The notes below the pieces were generated by a model. The model had not been told where the DNA came from. It made no database searches and saw nothing but the letters and a program-made list of their open reading frames with translations. This document shows positions 8,291 through 17,653 of a stretch of 40,132 nt of DNA, in pieces. The stretch's first letter is position 1; every line of letters starts with the position of its first letter. The stretch is from Clostridia bacterium (lineage in GTDB: Bacteria; Bacillota; Clostridia; Christensenellales; Aristaeellaceae): positions 1 through 40,132 of the forward strand of contig JAFXCE010000072.1 in the NCBI GenBank assembly GCA_017521565.1, read 5' to 3'. Both the position numbers and the translations under genes were made by a program.

Positions 8291-8986
8291 TTATACCTCA
8301 GCGATAACCCGAAGGCATGCCCGTGTCACTTCCTGTGCACTGTCGCACAAACTGTCCGCATCCATGAGTTCTTCCACTGAGCCCATGCCAAACGTCACGC
8401 CGATGGCGTACGCGCCCGCTGCCCGGGCATTGGTGATGTCCGTGCGCCTGTCGCCGACCACGATCACACGGCGTACGCCCAGTTCGCGTTCCCACATGCC
8501 GATGCGCATCGCCTTGGTCACGCCGCTGGCAAAGCCTGCCTGCAGGCTGATATACGGCGCGAAGCCGTATTCCTCAATGCACGCGCTGCAGTACGCCGGC
8601 GAGCCGTTGGTCAGGATCGCCAGATGCGCATGCGGCGCAAGACTCCTGAGCATTTCCGTAACGCCCGGGAATACGATGCCCTGCGTGCGGACCAGCTCTG
8701 TCTCGATTTCGTCAATCAGCGCGTTGTATTCGTCCTTGCGGTCCTCAATGCCCATGATGCGGCAGACCTCATCCGAGCTCGGGCCATTAAACGAGTCGGC
8801 CAGAGCATCGCTGATCTCCCCAAAGCCCAGCCGCGCAAAAACGCGCTTGAAAAGCTGCCTGCCCAGATCCTCGCTGTCCGTCAGCGTGCCGTCCAGATCG
8901 AACACAATCAGCACCGGGCGCTTCATTGCCAGCATATCAGGATGCAGCGCGCGCATGGTCTGTCCCATACAAAGCGGTCCGTTCAT
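8291..8986 (-). CDS. HAD family hydrolase (phosphoglycolate phosphatase-like)
   Basis: A 231-residue haloacid-dehalogenase-type phosphatase. Motif I FDLDGTLTDSE begins at about residue 29 (Asp30 nucleophile, Asp32 acid/base), motif II is ILTNGSP, and motif IV is VVGDRRTD. A helical cap lies between motifs I and II, making it a class I cap enzyme. The substrate cannot be read from the sequence. The ATG at 8986 has GGAGG six bases upstream; a later Met at 8926 lacks a ribosome-binding site, so a 20-residue N-terminal extension is retained. It lies between the ACT gene (29-base gap) and fbp, all on one strand. Confidence 0.88.
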   Translation of the reverse strand: MNGPLCMGQTMRALHPDMLAMKRPVLIVFDLDGTLTDSEDLGRQLFKRVFARLGFGEISDALADSFNGPSSDEVCRIMGIEDRKDEYNALIDEIETELVRTQGIVFPGVTEMLRSLAPHAHLAILTNGSPAYCSACIEEYGFAPYISLQAGFASGVTKAMRIGMWERELGVRRVIVVGDRRTDITNARAAGAYAIGVTFGMGSVEELMDADSLCDSAQEVTRACLRVIAEV

Positions 8987-9013
8987 GCAAATCCTCCGTT
9001 GCATTTCAGTCGA

Positions 9014-10999
9014 TTATGCAAGATCATTCTCGCCGTGCACTTCCTTGATCACGCCGCTGCGGTATGCAGAGATCAGCATCATCAGATCGTCGATGCGCCC
9101 GCGCAGCGTTTCGCCCTCGTCCGTATCGGCGATGAGCAAACGCGCGGGCATCTGTTTGACGATGCTGTGGACGGAATGAATATCCTGCTCTGCACGGATG
9201 GCGCTGGCCGTCGATTCAAACGGCTGATGCGCGACGAGGCTCAGTTCATGCGAGGAGAAGATCAGCGTATATCCCGCAATGCCCGTCACAGGCTGATAGG
9301 CGCGGGAGAGGCCGCCATCGATGACCAGCAGGCGTCCGTTGGCCTTGATCGGGCTCTCGCCCTTACCCAGCTTGACCGGCACATGGCCGTTGATGATGAA
9401 TCCGTTTTCCGTGAGATCGAATTCCTTCAGGATGCGCAGAGCGGTCGCCTCGTCATCCTGATAGCTGTAGTACGCATTCTTGATCTCAACATGCGATTTC
9501 TTGTCCTTGATAAAATAGCGCTCAAACGTCGCCATCTTGCTCTTGCCAAAGAGCGGGGAATACGGACCGCATCCAAGATACCACAGGAAATCCTGTCCGT
9601 TCTGCCGGGACGCGGTGCCAAGTGTAGAAAAGTATCCCTTACGCGCCAGCAGATCTGCCGCATCAATGGCAGCGCGGCCGCACAGCTTTTCGCTGCCGGA
9701 AACCGGCACCACAGCAAACGAACTGTCTTCCTCCATCGGAATGCAGCCGTGATAGAGCAGGTTGCCGTTGCAGCGCAGATACATGCCGCCCGTGCTGTAG
9801 AGGAACTGCACATGGCGCTGCAGCTTTTCAGAGTGTGCAAACTCAAGCACCAGCCTGTCCATGACCTCGCGCTCCAGCGGCGTGAGGGCATAGGGATCCG
9901 CCGGGTCAATCGTCGGGAAATGGCAGCTGCGCAGCGCGTAGGTTTCCCCATCCACCTCGATCGTCCCTTTTTCATAGTCGATGCGGTGCAGGAGCCTGCG
10001 GCCTTCCATGTCATATTCCGGGTGGCGCGCAAGCAGCTGGCCCTCCAGCTTGAACTGAAGGATCGCTGCCGCCTTATGCATGCGCGCAAGCTCCATCTCG
10101 TCCTCATGCGCATCCTCGCCGTTGTCCTTCGGATGGAATTCCGCACAGGGATCATCGCTGTAGCAAGTCATCGCCAGCGTGGAAAGCGGGCGCAGCGAAA
10201 TGCCGTAGCCGACCTCCAGCGTCTCCAGATTGCCATACTTGACGGATGTGACGATCACCTGCGCGATACATGCCTCAGAAAGCGCAGCGGCGCCCATCCA
10301 CGCGATGTCGTGATTGCCCCACTGCACGTCGACCTGATGGTAATTCTCCAGCGCGTCAAGAATCAGATCCGCGCGCGGGCCGCGATCAAAGATATCGCCG
10401 ATGATATGCAGCCTGTCGATCGCCAGCGCCTGAATCACGCGGCTGATCGTGATGATCATCGCGTCCGCCTGTCCCGTTTCAAGGATGGAGGTCATGACCT
10501 CGGCATAATAGCCGTTCTTTTCCGGCGTGCCGTCAGAAAGGAGCAGTTCCTCAATCAGCGCGCCCATCTCCCGCGGCATGGCATCACGCACACGCTTGCG
10601 CGTGTACTTGACCGAGCACATCCGGCAGACCTCGACCAGCCGGTAGATCGTCAGGCGATACCATTCCTCAGAAACGACGCCCTGCTTCTTAAGCAGCGCC
10701 AGCTTCTCGTCCGGATAATAAATCAGTGTGGAGAGCATGTCCCGCTCATTGGTGGACAGGATGTTGCCGTAAAGGTCATTGATCTTGCGCTTGATGACGC
10801 CGCTGGCGTTATGCAGGATATGCAGAAACGCCTGATGCTCACCGTGAAGGTCTGAAAGAAAATGCTCCGTACCCTTGGGCAGACGCAGCACCGCGCGCAA
10901 ATGCGCAACCTCTGCGGACGCCTCCTGAATGGTCCTGTACTGCTTGCGCAGCAGCTTGAGATAACGGATATCCTGAGGGGTAAAGCGCTGTTCCCGCAT
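9014..10999 (-). CDS. fbp: Fructose-1,6-bisphosphatase class III
   Basis: A 661-residue class III FBPase, the manganese-dependent Firmicute type, which removes the C1 phosphate from fructose 1,6-bisphosphate in gluconeogenesis. Metallophosphatase motifs are visible in order: LSDLHGEHQAF (D-x-H), GDIFDRGPRADL and WGNHDIAWMG, then a long C-terminal region with NGHVPVKLGKGESP. The length fits the family. ATG at 10999 is chosen because AAGGAAGG lies just upstream; the open frame extends 18 codons further but without a better site. In Bacillus the enzyme needs phosphoenolpyruvate for activity; whether that holds here is unknown. Confidence 0.96.
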   Translation of the reverse strand: MREQRFTPQDIRYLKLLRKQYRTIQEASAEVAHLRAVLRLPKGTEHFLSDLHGEHQAFLHILHNASGVIKRKINDLYGNILSTNERDMLSTLIYYPDEKLALLKKQGVVSEEWYRLTIYRLVEVCRMCSVKYTRKRVRDAMPREMGALIEELLLSDGTPEKNGYYAEVMTSILETGQADAMIITISRVIQALAIDRLHIIGDIFDRGPRADLILDALENYHQVDVQWGNHDIAWMGAAALSEACIAQVIVTSVKYGNLETLEVGYGISLRPLSTLAMTCYSDDPCAEFHPKDNGEDAHEDEMELARMHKAAAILQFKLEGQLLARHPEYDMEGRRLLHRIDYEKGTIEVDGETYALRSCHFPTIDPADPYALTPLEREVMDRLVLEFAHSEKLQRHVQFLYSTGGMYLRCNGNLLYHGCIPMEEDSSFAVVPVSGSEKLCGRAAIDAADLLARKGYFSTLGTASRQNGQDFLWYLGCGPYSPLFGKSKMATFERYFIKDKKSHVEIKNAYYSYQDDEATALRILKEFDLTENGFIINGHVPVKLGKGESPIKANGRLLVIDGGLSRAYQPVTGIAGYTLIFSSHELSLVAHQPFESTASAIRAEQDIHSVHSIVKQMPARLLIADTDEGETLRGRIDDLMMLISAYRSGVIKEVHGENDLA

Positions 11000-11028
11000 G
11001 CTGTTTCCTTCCTTCCCGTGTCTGTGTT

Positions 11029-11418
11029 TTACTTCTTTGCCCTTGCGATGCACTCGATTTCGATCGCAAGTCCCATCGGGAGCTTGGCAACCTCCACACA
11101 GGAGCGGGCCGGATAATTCGGCGCGAAATACTCGGCGTACATCTTGTTGACTTCAGCAAAATCGCCCATATCCTTGAGGAACACAGTCGTCTTGAGGACG
11201 TCATCCATCGTCAGCTCCATTTCGCCCAGCACGGTGCGGATGTTTTCAAACACCTGCTTCGCCTGCGCCATCACGCCGCCCTCAACCGGCTTCTGCGTCG
11301 CCGGATCCACGCCGATCATGCCGGACATGTACACCGTATCGCCGTAAATCACCGCCGTGCAGTACGGGCCGACAGCCGCCGGGCCCTTGCTTGTCTTAAA
11401 ACAAATCTTATCCATCAT
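11029..11418 (-). CDS. RidA family enamine/imine deaminase
   Basis: A 129-residue YjgF/YER057c/UK114 protein. RidA hydrolyses reactive 2-aminoacrylate and related enamines released by PLP enzymes, protecting other PLP enzymes. The signature SGMIGVDPATQKPVEGGVMAQAKQVFENI and the substrate-binding Arg in YPARSCVEVAKLPMG are present, with Glu in IEIECIAR near the end, as in catalytically active members. It starts with tandem ATGs (11418 and 11415) after GAGGA; either could be used. It lies between fbp and the VanW-domain gene. A PLP aminotransferase is encoded further upstream on the same strand, which fits the metabolic role. Confidence 0.93.
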   Translation of the reverse strand: MMDKICFKTSKGPAAVGPYCTAVIYGDTVYMSGMIGVDPATQKPVEGGVMAQAKQVFENIRTVLGEMELTMDDVLKTTVFLKDMGDFAEVNKMYAEYFAPNYPARSCVEVAKLPMGLAIEIECIARAKK

Positions 11419-11451
11419 CGTATCCTCGCTTTCCTCTTTATGTCGTCGTCT

Positions 11452-12954
11452 TTATTCTTCTCTGTCCTGTATGCCGACGTATATCGTCGGCGGAATCGCT
11501 TCATAAATGTCCTCGGAGATGATCTCCCGCCCGATTTCCGCGCCATTTTCATCGACCGCAATGCGGTTGACCTCGGCGACATAGCCCATCTGCGCCTTGC
11601 CCACGGGCACCCGTTCATCGCTGTAGGTCGCGTATGCGCCATCGCGATCACGAATGTAAACAGGCTCTTCGATCAGACCCGTCTCCTCGGTCAGGCTTTC
11701 CAGCTCATACCACGTTTCAAGCGGCGCGCCAAAGAGCGTCAGTTCAGCAAATGCCGCGTCCTCTTCGCCATATGTGCGCGCCATGATGAACAGCGGCGCA
11801 TCCGTCTGGTTGCGAATCACAAGATCCAGTCCCTGATCGGACACCGTGGCTTCCTGCCCCATTTCGCAATAGCGTACGGGCCTTGCCGCCGCGCTGCGTT
11901 CCACAATCTCGTAGCCGCCAAGCAGTGCCGCGCGGTACAGCGCCGTCGAAATCTGACACACGCCGCCGCCCACGCCGGATACATTCTCGCCATAGGCAGG
12001 CTCCGGCGCGGAAACATAGCCTCCTTCCGCGGTTCGCCTTCCGACAATCCCGTTGAAGGAAAGCGTCTCCCCCGGCGCGACCGTCACGCCGTTAAACATC
12101 GCAGCGGCGATCCCTGCGTTGTGCTGCGACTGCGCGTCAGCATCCAGCGCCACAGTCAGCCTCGTGCGCAGGGAAATCTCGTTTTCAAGTGCGGCACGGA
12201 ACACATCCGGTTCCAGTTCCTTCGCCTGAAGCGTCAGGCTGCCCGAAGCCAGATTCCGCACATCCTGCTCAATGCCCTCGCGAATACCCGTGAGATCCAG
12301 CGCATAGCCCATCTCTTCATCCGTAAATGAGAACGGCGTGGCGCTGCCCGGCGTAAATCTCACCGATGCGTCAACAGGATCACACTCCACATCCATGCGG
12401 ATCAACTCCAGCAGCGCATCCACGGCAGCCAGATCGTACGTCAGAACGGGCTGAACATTCATCGGCTCCTTAAAGAGCTGAAGCATCTTCATATAGCGCG
12501 CAGCCATGCCGCTGTCCCTGCCTGCCTGCCACAGCGGCTCAAGCGTCGCCTGCACATCAATGGCCAGCGAGATATCCTTGGCAGTAATCGTGTGCGTCTG
12601 GTTCATGCAGCGGATTTCCATCTGCCAGCCGCTCACCTTTTCCTGCTCAATCTGCTTAACCAGCGCTTCGCCGCCCTCATAGGGCGCTCCGCCCAGCGGA
12701 TAACCCATGAGCATCGTACCCGGCAGGAAGGCATGCGTATACGCCTGCGTTTGCGTGTACAGATAAATCGTTCCCGCGCCAATCAGCACGGCAATGGCAA
12801 AGATCACCAGCGACGCAATGCCTGCCGCATTCAGCTTTCTTCTCTTTTTTCCTTTTTTCTTTTTGGGCTTTTGTGTTTTGGGCGGAGCCTGCCCGACGTC
12901 CTTTTTTGGCTCCTGTTTCGGGGGCACATAGCCCGCCCTTGTCATGGTCGGCAT
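11452..12954 (-). CDS. VanW domain protein, membrane anchored
   Basis: A 500-residue predicted cell-envelope protein. The N-terminus has a Lys-rich cytoplasmic stretch (QKPKKKKGKKRRK) followed by one transmembrane helix (about 45-68), so the rest faces outward. The middle resembles a putative peptidoglycan-binding domain (PG_binding_4 type), and the VanW domain spans about 300-430 with the hallmark GVGGGVCQISTALYRAAL. VanW proteins are named from vancomycin-resistance clusters but are widespread in Clostridia without resistance, and their activity is unknown. The start ATG at 12954 has GAGGTG seven bases upstream; a TTG at 12969 is less likely. It lies 12 bases after the PHP phosphoesterase gene. 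Confidence 0.88.
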   Translation of the reverse strand: MPTMTRAGYVPPKQEPKKDVGQAPPKTQKPKKKKGKKRRKLNAAGIASLVIFAIAVLIGAGTIYLYTQTQAYTHAFLPGTMLMGYPLGGAPYEGGEALVKQIEQEKVSGWQMEIRCMNQTHTITAKDISLAIDVQATLEPLWQAGRDSGMAARYMKMLQLFKEPMNVQPVLTYDLAAVDALLELIRMDVECDPVDASVRFTPGSATPFSFTDEEMGYALDLTGIREGIEQDVRNLASGSLTLQAKELEPDVFRAALENEISLRTRLTVALDADAQSQHNAGIAAAMFNGVTVAPGETLSFNGIVGRRTAEGGYVSAPEPAYGENVSGVGGGVCQISTALYRAALLGGYEIVERSAAARPVRYCEMGQEATVSDQGLDLVIRNQTDAPLFIMARTYGEEDAAFAELTLFGAPLETWYELESLTEETGLIEEPVYIRDRDGAYATYSDERVPVGKAQMGYVAEVNRIAVDENGAEIGREIISEDIYEAIPPTIYVGIQDREE

Positions 12955-12965
12955 GACACTGCACC

Positions 12966-13835
12966 TCAATCTCTGACCTTAACCTCAGTTTTCATGCTGC
13001 AATCCTTTATAGCGCTGAGCAGCGCCGTCGTATCCTCCTGCACCGTCCGCCAGCGATCCAGCCCTTCGCCGATGCCGCCCCTGTGTGCGGCTTCTCCGTG
13101 AAAGTCGCTTCCGCCGGTCACCAGCAGTCCTTCCCTGCGCGCCATCTGATAAAGCGCATGCGCATGGTTATTCTGTGCGCTGGGATGGTACACTTCCATG
13201 CCCGAAAGCCCCTGAGACTTCCATTCATGCACAAGCGACTCCAGCGCAGTCTCGCCCATCTTGAGTTCCATCGGATGCGCCAGCACGGCGACGCCGCCTG
13301 CGCCGCGAATCAGGCGCACAGCCTCGGCCACCCGAACGTCTTCCTTAGGGACATAGCCAGGCTTCCCCGGCTTCAAATACCGCTCAAAGGCCTCGGACAC
13401 AGACGCGGCATGCCCCGCCTCCACCAGCGCCCGCGCAACATGCGGCCGGCCCATCACGCCGCGCGCCATCTCGCGCACGCGCTCAACAGACACCGGCTTT
13501 CCCAGCGCGCAGAGCCTGTTTACCATCTCTTCCGTCCGCGCCGCTCTCTGCGCGCGGCGCTCCCTGCAAAAAGCCCGAAGCGCCGCATTCTGCGGATCGA
13601 TCCCGTAGCCCAGAATATGGATCTCCTTCTGAGCGCCGCAGCTGAGTTCCACGCCGGTCAGCACGCCAAGCCCAAGCGGCTTTGCAAAGGCACGCGCGCT
13701 TTCTACACCGTCCATGCTGTCATGATCGGTGACGGCAATCAGATCAAATCCCGCCTGCGCGGCCTTTTCCGTCAGCTGTTCAGGGGTGAGCAGGCCATCC
13801 GATGCGGTGGTATGCAGATGCAGATCGGCCCTCAT
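12966..13835 (-). CDS. PHP domain phosphoesterase
   Basis: A 289-residue polymerase-and-histidinol-phosphatase (PHP) domain protein, probably trinuclear-metal. Metal ligands are visible in DLHLHTTASDG (H-x-H at about 5-7), AVTDHDSMDG, GVELSCG, AVLAHPMEL and GGSDFHGE near the end. The build matches the RNase AM/YciV group, which act on nucleoside 3',5'-bisphosphates or RNA 5' ends; exact substrate is inferred only. The ATG at 13835 overlaps the aminotransferase stop as ATGA, so translation is coupled. An upstream open extension to 13934 lies inside that gene and is discounted. Confidence 0.9.
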   Translation of the reverse strand: MRADLHLHTTASDGLLTPEQLTEKAAQAGFDLIAVTDHDSMDGVESARAFAKPLGLGVLTGVELSCGAQKEIHILGYGIDPQNAALRAFCRERRAQRAARTEEMVNRLCALGKPVSVERVREMARGVMGRPHVARALVEAGHAASVSEAFERYLKPGKPGYVPKEDVRVAEAVRLIRGAGGVAVLAHPMELKMGETALESLVHEWKSQGLSGMEVYHPSAQNNHAHALYQMARREGLLVTGGSDFHGEAAHRGGIGEGLDRWRTVQEDTTALLSAIKDCSMKTEVKVRD

Positions 13836-15004
13836 GCCTTTTGAATCATGCCGCTTTTCGCAATGCGGCGCACAGCCTCGGCAAGCACCTCTTCCGGCTG
13901 AACCAGCGCCATGCGCACATGGCCCTCGCCGCACGGGCCAAATGCCGTACCCGGCACGCAGATCACGCCGGTTTTCTCCATCAGCTCATAGGCAAACGCC
14001 CGCGCGCTGTCATATCCATCCGGAATCTTCGCCCAGACAAACATCGTCGCCTTCGGCTTTTTAATCTGCCAGCCCGCCTCGGCAAGGCCGTCAATGAGCA
14101 CGTCGCGGCGGCGCTGATAGCTGCTGCGCATGAACTGAATGTAATCCTGCGGGCCATTTAGCGCGGCCTCCGCGCCCAGCTGCACGGGAATGAAGCAGCC
14201 AAAGTCGATGTTCGACTTCAGACTCTTGAGGCGCTTGATCATCTCCTTGTTGCCCAGCGCAAAGCCGATGCGCGCGCCCGCCATGGAGTAGGTCTTGGAG
14301 AGCGAGTTGAACTCGATACCCACATCCATTGCGCCCGGGGTCTTGAGGAAGCTGCCGCAGGTATAATCGTCAAATGTCAGATCGCTGTAGGCATTGTCAT
14401 GCAGCACAGCGATGTCATGCTTCTTTGCAAAAGCGACAAGCTCTTCATAAAAGCCCTCCTGAGCGACAGAAGCAACCGGATTATTCGGATAGGAGACGAC
14501 CATCAGCTTAGCCCTGTCCGCCAGCGCCGGATCAATCCTTTCAAAGTCGATCACATAGCCGTTTTCCGCCGGCTGCGCCATGTAATGCACATCGCATCCA
14601 TTGAGGCGCGGGCCGTCGGCAAAGATCGGATAGCACGGATCAGGCACAAGCACCGCATCGCCCGGATCGCACAGCGCCATCGTCAGATGCGCCAGACCGT
14701 CCTGCGAACCCAACAGGGAGACAATCTGCGTTCCGGCGTCAAGCGTCACATCAAACCTGCGCCGATACCACGCAGCCACCGTATCAAGCAGCTGCGGCCT
14801 GTCCTTGACCGCGTAGATATAGTTTTCCGGCTTCATCGCCGCCTCAGAAATCGCGCGCATCACATGCTCGGGCGGCGGCAGATCGGGCGTGCCGATCGAC
14901 AGATCAATCGTATCCATGCCCTTTGCGCGCAGCGCCAGCTTTGCCTCCAGCAGCTCGGTAAAGATGCTCGCCTCAAACGCATCGAGCTTATGGGAAAAAT
15001 TCAC
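13832..15004 (-). CDS. PLP-dependent aminotransferase, DapL/aspartate type
   Basis: A 390-residue fold-type I aminotransferase. Visible features are IDLSIGTPDLPPP near the N-terminus, LGSQDGLAHL in the cofactor-binding region, SYPNNPVA, the Asp/Tyr of LHDNAYSDL, and the Schiff-base lysine in NSLSKTYSMAGARIGFALG; an Arg in EGHVRMALV near the end should bind the substrate carboxylate. Overall it most resembles LL-diaminopimelate aminotransferase and related aspartate-family enzymes, but specificity cannot be settled by reading. The start is GTG at 15004, preceded by AAGGAGA at eight bases; an upstream frame to 15079 has no ribosome-binding site. Coupled to the PHP gene by ATGA overlap. Confidence 0.9.
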   Translation of the reverse strand: MNFSHKLDAFEASIFTELLEAKLALRAKGMDTIDLSIGTPDLPPPEHVMRAISEAAMKPENYIYAVKDRPQLLDTVAAWYRRRFDVTLDAGTQIVSLLGSQDGLAHLTMALCDPGDAVLVPDPCYPIFADGPRLNGCDVHYMAQPAENGYVIDFERIDPALADRAKLMVVSYPNNPVASVAQEGFYEELVAFAKKHDIAVLHDNAYSDLTFDDYTCGSFLKTPGAMDVGIEFNSLSKTYSMAGARIGFALGNKEMIKRLKSLKSNIDFGCFIPVQLGAEAALNGPQDYIQFMRSSYQRRRDVLIDGLAEAGWQIKKPKATMFVWAKIPDGYDSARAFAYELMEKTGVICVPGTAFGPCGEGHVRMALVQPEEVLAEAVRRIAKSGMIQKA

Positions 15005-15038
15005 GGGAGTTTTCTCCTTTTTGCAAAAATGAAAGCAG

Positions 15039-15065
15039 ACGCCGCGCCAAACAGCAGCGCGGCGT
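15039..15065 (-). terminator. Hairpin after ftsH, weak terminator candidate
   Basis: ACGCCGCGC pairs with GCGCGGCGT around a 9-base loop, just after the ftsH stop. The T-rich run starts eight bases beyond the stem, so it is a poor intrinsic terminator and may allow read-through into the aminotransferase gene. Confidence 0.4.
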
Positions 15066-15079
15066 TCTGTGTATGTCAC

Positions 15080-17041
15080 TTACTGAGCGCCGTCCTGTTC
15101 CTGCTCGCCGGCAGCAGATGCTTCCGCCTTTTCGGCTTCCGCCTCCGTCTCCTGCGGCGCAGGCAGGGCCTCGCCCTTCATGAACGCCTCAAATTCCCTA
15201 CGGTCAACCGTCTCGCGTTCAATCAGCAGATCAGCCAGACCGTCGAGCTTCTCGCGGTGATCGGCGAGGAGCGCCTTCGCGCGCTCAAACGCCTCGTTCA
15301 TCTTGCGCTGCACCTCGCCGTCGATGCGGGAGGCAACGCTTTCGGAGAACATGCGGCTCTGCTGACCGTAATCGCGCGCGAGGAACACCTCGTCGTGATT
15401 GCCACCCAGATAGATCGGGCCCATGTCGTCGCTCATGCCGTACTGCATCACCATGCGGCGGCAGATATCGGTTGCGCGCTGCAGATCGCTGCTCGCACCG
15501 GTGCTCATTTCGCCCATCACGAGGCTCTCGGCCGCATAGCCGCCCAGCGCCATCGCAACGAAATCCAGCAGCTGTGTGCGGGTTGTGAAATCGCTCTCGA
15601 CCTCCGGCAGCAGCAGCGTATGTCCGCCGCTTGAGCCGCGCGGCATGATCGTAACCAGATGCACATTATCGCAGCCGGGGAGCAGCTCGCCCACGATGGC
15701 GTGACCCGCCTCATGCACGGCGACCAGCTTCTTGTCCTCCGGCGTAACGACATGGCTCTTCTTCTCCGGGCCCATCTGCACGCGCTCGATGGCGTCGCTC
15801 AAATGGCGCGCGGTGATCTGCTCCTTGCCCTCGCGAGCGCAGAGGATCGCGGCCTCGTTCATCACGTTTTCAAGATCCGCACCCGCAAAATACGGCGTGC
15901 GCTTGGCGATGTTTTCAAGATCGACGTCCTCCGCCAGCGGCTTGTCCTTGGCATGCACCTTGAGGATCGCCTCACGGCCGCGCACGTCGGGATAACCGAC
16001 GGTAATCTGGCGATCAAAGCGGCCCGGACGCAGCAGCGCCGGATCGAGGATATCCTTACGATTCGTCGCTGCAAGGACGATCACGCCCTCGTTGATGGCA
16101 AAGCCGTCCATCTCAACGAGCAGCTGGTTGAGCGTCTGTTCGCGTTCGTCATGTCCGCCGCCCATGCCGGCGCCCCTGCGGCGGCCGACCGCATCGATCT
16201 CGTCGATAAAGACGATGCACGGCGCATGCTTCTTCGCCTGGTCAAACGTATCACGCACACGGCTTGCACCTACGCCTACGAACATCTCCACGAAATCCGA
16301 GCCGGAGATGGACATAAACGGCACGCCCGCCTCGCCCGCGACAGCCTTGGCCAGCAGGGTTTTGCCCGTACCGGGCGGGCCGACGAGCAGCACACCCTTG
16401 GGAATGCGCGCACCAACCTTGGTAAAGCGGCGCGGATTGCGGAGAAACTCGACAAGCTCCTGCATCTCTTCCTTTTCTTCCACGGCGCCCGCCACGTCCG
16501 CGAACGTCACGCGGCCCTCGTCCGGCTCAAAAACGCGTGCCGTGCTGTGGCCAAAGTTCATCATCTTGCCGCCGCCGCCCTGCTGGCGCATCATGAACAT
16601 CCAGAAAAGCATCATGACCAGCGTCATGACGATATAAGGCATCAGCTCAAGCAGCCACGGCGTCGAAGGCTCGGGCAGATAGATCAATTCAAAGCCCAGC
16701 TCCAGATCAGTGATTTCATCCGGCGCTGCGCCGCTGCGCTTTGCCGCAATGCGCCTGCATGCATCCACAAACGTATCCGTCGAGGCGCTCGCCACGTAAT
16801 CGTACGCCTCTTCAGAAAAGCGCGCTTCCGGAATCGAACTCTCTTCAAGGCGCGCATACACGACGCCCTCCTGCAGGGCAACCTGCGCGATCTCGCCCTT
16901 TTCGATGCTGGCAAGCATCTCGCTGTATTCAATCCGCTTGCCGGTTTCGCTGTGCATCGAGTTCGTGAACATCTGCGTCACGATCAGCACGCTGAGGATG
17001 ATCAGCGCGTAGATCGAAAAACCTTTATATGATTTCTTCAA
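15080..17041 (-). CDS. ftsH: ATP-dependent zinc metalloprotease FtsH
   Basis: A 653-residue membrane AAA+ protease that degrades misfolded membrane proteins and selected cytosolic regulators as a hexamer. Order of domains: transmembrane helix 1 (about 8-25), an extracytoplasmic domain, helix 2 (about 131-150), Walker A GPPGTGKT (221-228), Walker B IVFIDEID (277-283), second region of homology [21 protein letters not shown], and the zinc site HEAGH (443-447). The C-terminal tail is Glu/Ala-rich. The start codon is TTG at 17041, supported by GGAGG six bases upstream, and the protein begins [11 protein letters not shown] as usual. It follows hpt, the order conserved in Bacillus and Clostridium (tilS-hpt-ftsH). 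Confidence 0.97.
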   Translation of the reverse strand: MKKSYKGFSIYALIILSVLIVTQMFTNSMHSETGKRIEYSEMLASIEKGEIAQVALQEGVVYARLEESSIPEARFSEEAYDYVASASTDTFVDACRRIAAKRSGAAPDEITDLELGFELIYLPEPSTPWLLELMPYIVMTLVMMLFWMFMMRQQGGGGKMMNFGHSTARVFEPDEGRVTFADVAGAVEEKEEMQELVEFLRNPRRFTKVGARIPKGVLLVGPPGTGKTLLAKAVAGEAGVPFMSISGSDFVEMFVGVGASRVRDTFDQAKKHAPCIVFIDEIDAVGRRRGAGMGGGHDEREQTLNQLLVEMDGFAINEGVIVLAATNRKDILDPALLRPGRFDRQITVGYPDVRGREAILKVHAKDKPLAEDVDLENIAKRTPYFAGADLENVMNEAAILCAREGKEQITARHLSDAIERVQMGPEKKSHVVTPEDKKLVAVHEAGHAIVGELLPGCDNVHLVTIMPRGSSGGHTLLLPEVESDFTTRTQLLDFVAMALGGYAAESLVMGEMSTGASSDLQRATDICRRMVMQYGMSDDMGPIYLGGNHDEVFLARDYGQQSRMFSESVASRIDGEVQRKMNEAFERAKALLADHREKLDGLADLLIERETVDRREFEAFMKGEALPAPQETEAEAEKAEASAAGEQEQDGAQ

Positions 17042-17089
17042 TGGGAACCTCCATGCCCGCGGCCGCGCCGCGGGAATTGATATGCAGCA

Positions 17090-17650
17090 TTACTTCTCGT
17101 AGACTTCCGGACGCAGTACACCGATGTCCGGCAGATTGCGGTACTTCTCGTCGTAGTCAAGTCCATAACCCACCACGAACTCATCCGGAATCGTAAAGCC
17201 ATAGTAATCCACATGCAGCGGCACGCGGCGGCGCTCCGGCTTATCCAGCAGGGTCGCGATATGCAGAGACTTCGCGCCGCGGCTGAGCAGATTCTCCTTC
17301 AGGAAGGAAAGCGTCATGCCGGAATCGACGATATCCTCAATAACCAGCACATCCTTGCCATTGATCGGCTTATCCAGATCCTTCATGATACGCACCACGC
17401 CGGAGGACTTGGTCGCGCTGCCGTAGCTGGAAATCGCCATGAAATCCATGCTCATCGGCAGATCGATCTCGCGAACCAGATCCACAAAAAATACCACCGC
17501 ACCCTTGAGAATGCAGATCACGGTCAGATCCTTATCCTTGAAGTCCTCGGTGATCTGGCGGCCCATTTCCTTGACACGCTGGGCAATCTCTTCTTTGGTC
17601 AGCAGCAGTTCGTCTTTCAGATCCGCATATGTCGAACGCGTTTCAGTCAT
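17090..17650 (-). CDS. hpt: Hypoxanthine phosphoribosyltransferase
   Basis: A 186-residue purine-salvage enzyme that converts hypoxanthine (and usually guanine) plus PRPP to IMP or GMP. The PRPP loop VLVIEDIVDSGMTL is at 101-114, ICILKGAVVFF at 45-55 binds pyrophosphate, and DEFVVGYGLDYDEKYRNLP near the end forms the purine pocket. ATG at 17650 has GGAGG seven bases upstream, inside the end of tilS; the two genes are three bases apart. The placement between tilS and ftsH is the classical Firmicute arrangement, in which Hpt and TilS form a complex that can activate ftsH in Bacillus. Confidence 0.97.
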   Translation of the reverse strand: MTETRSTYADLKDELLLTKEEIAQRVKEMGRQITEDFKDKDLTVICILKGAVVFFVDLVREIDLPMSMDFMAISSYGSATKSSGVVRIMKDLDKPINGKDVLVIEDIVDSGMTLSFLKENLLSRGAKSLHIATLLDKPERRRVPLHVDYYGFTIPDEFVVGYGLDYDEKYRNLPDIGVLRPEVYEK

Positions 17651-17653
17651 GAT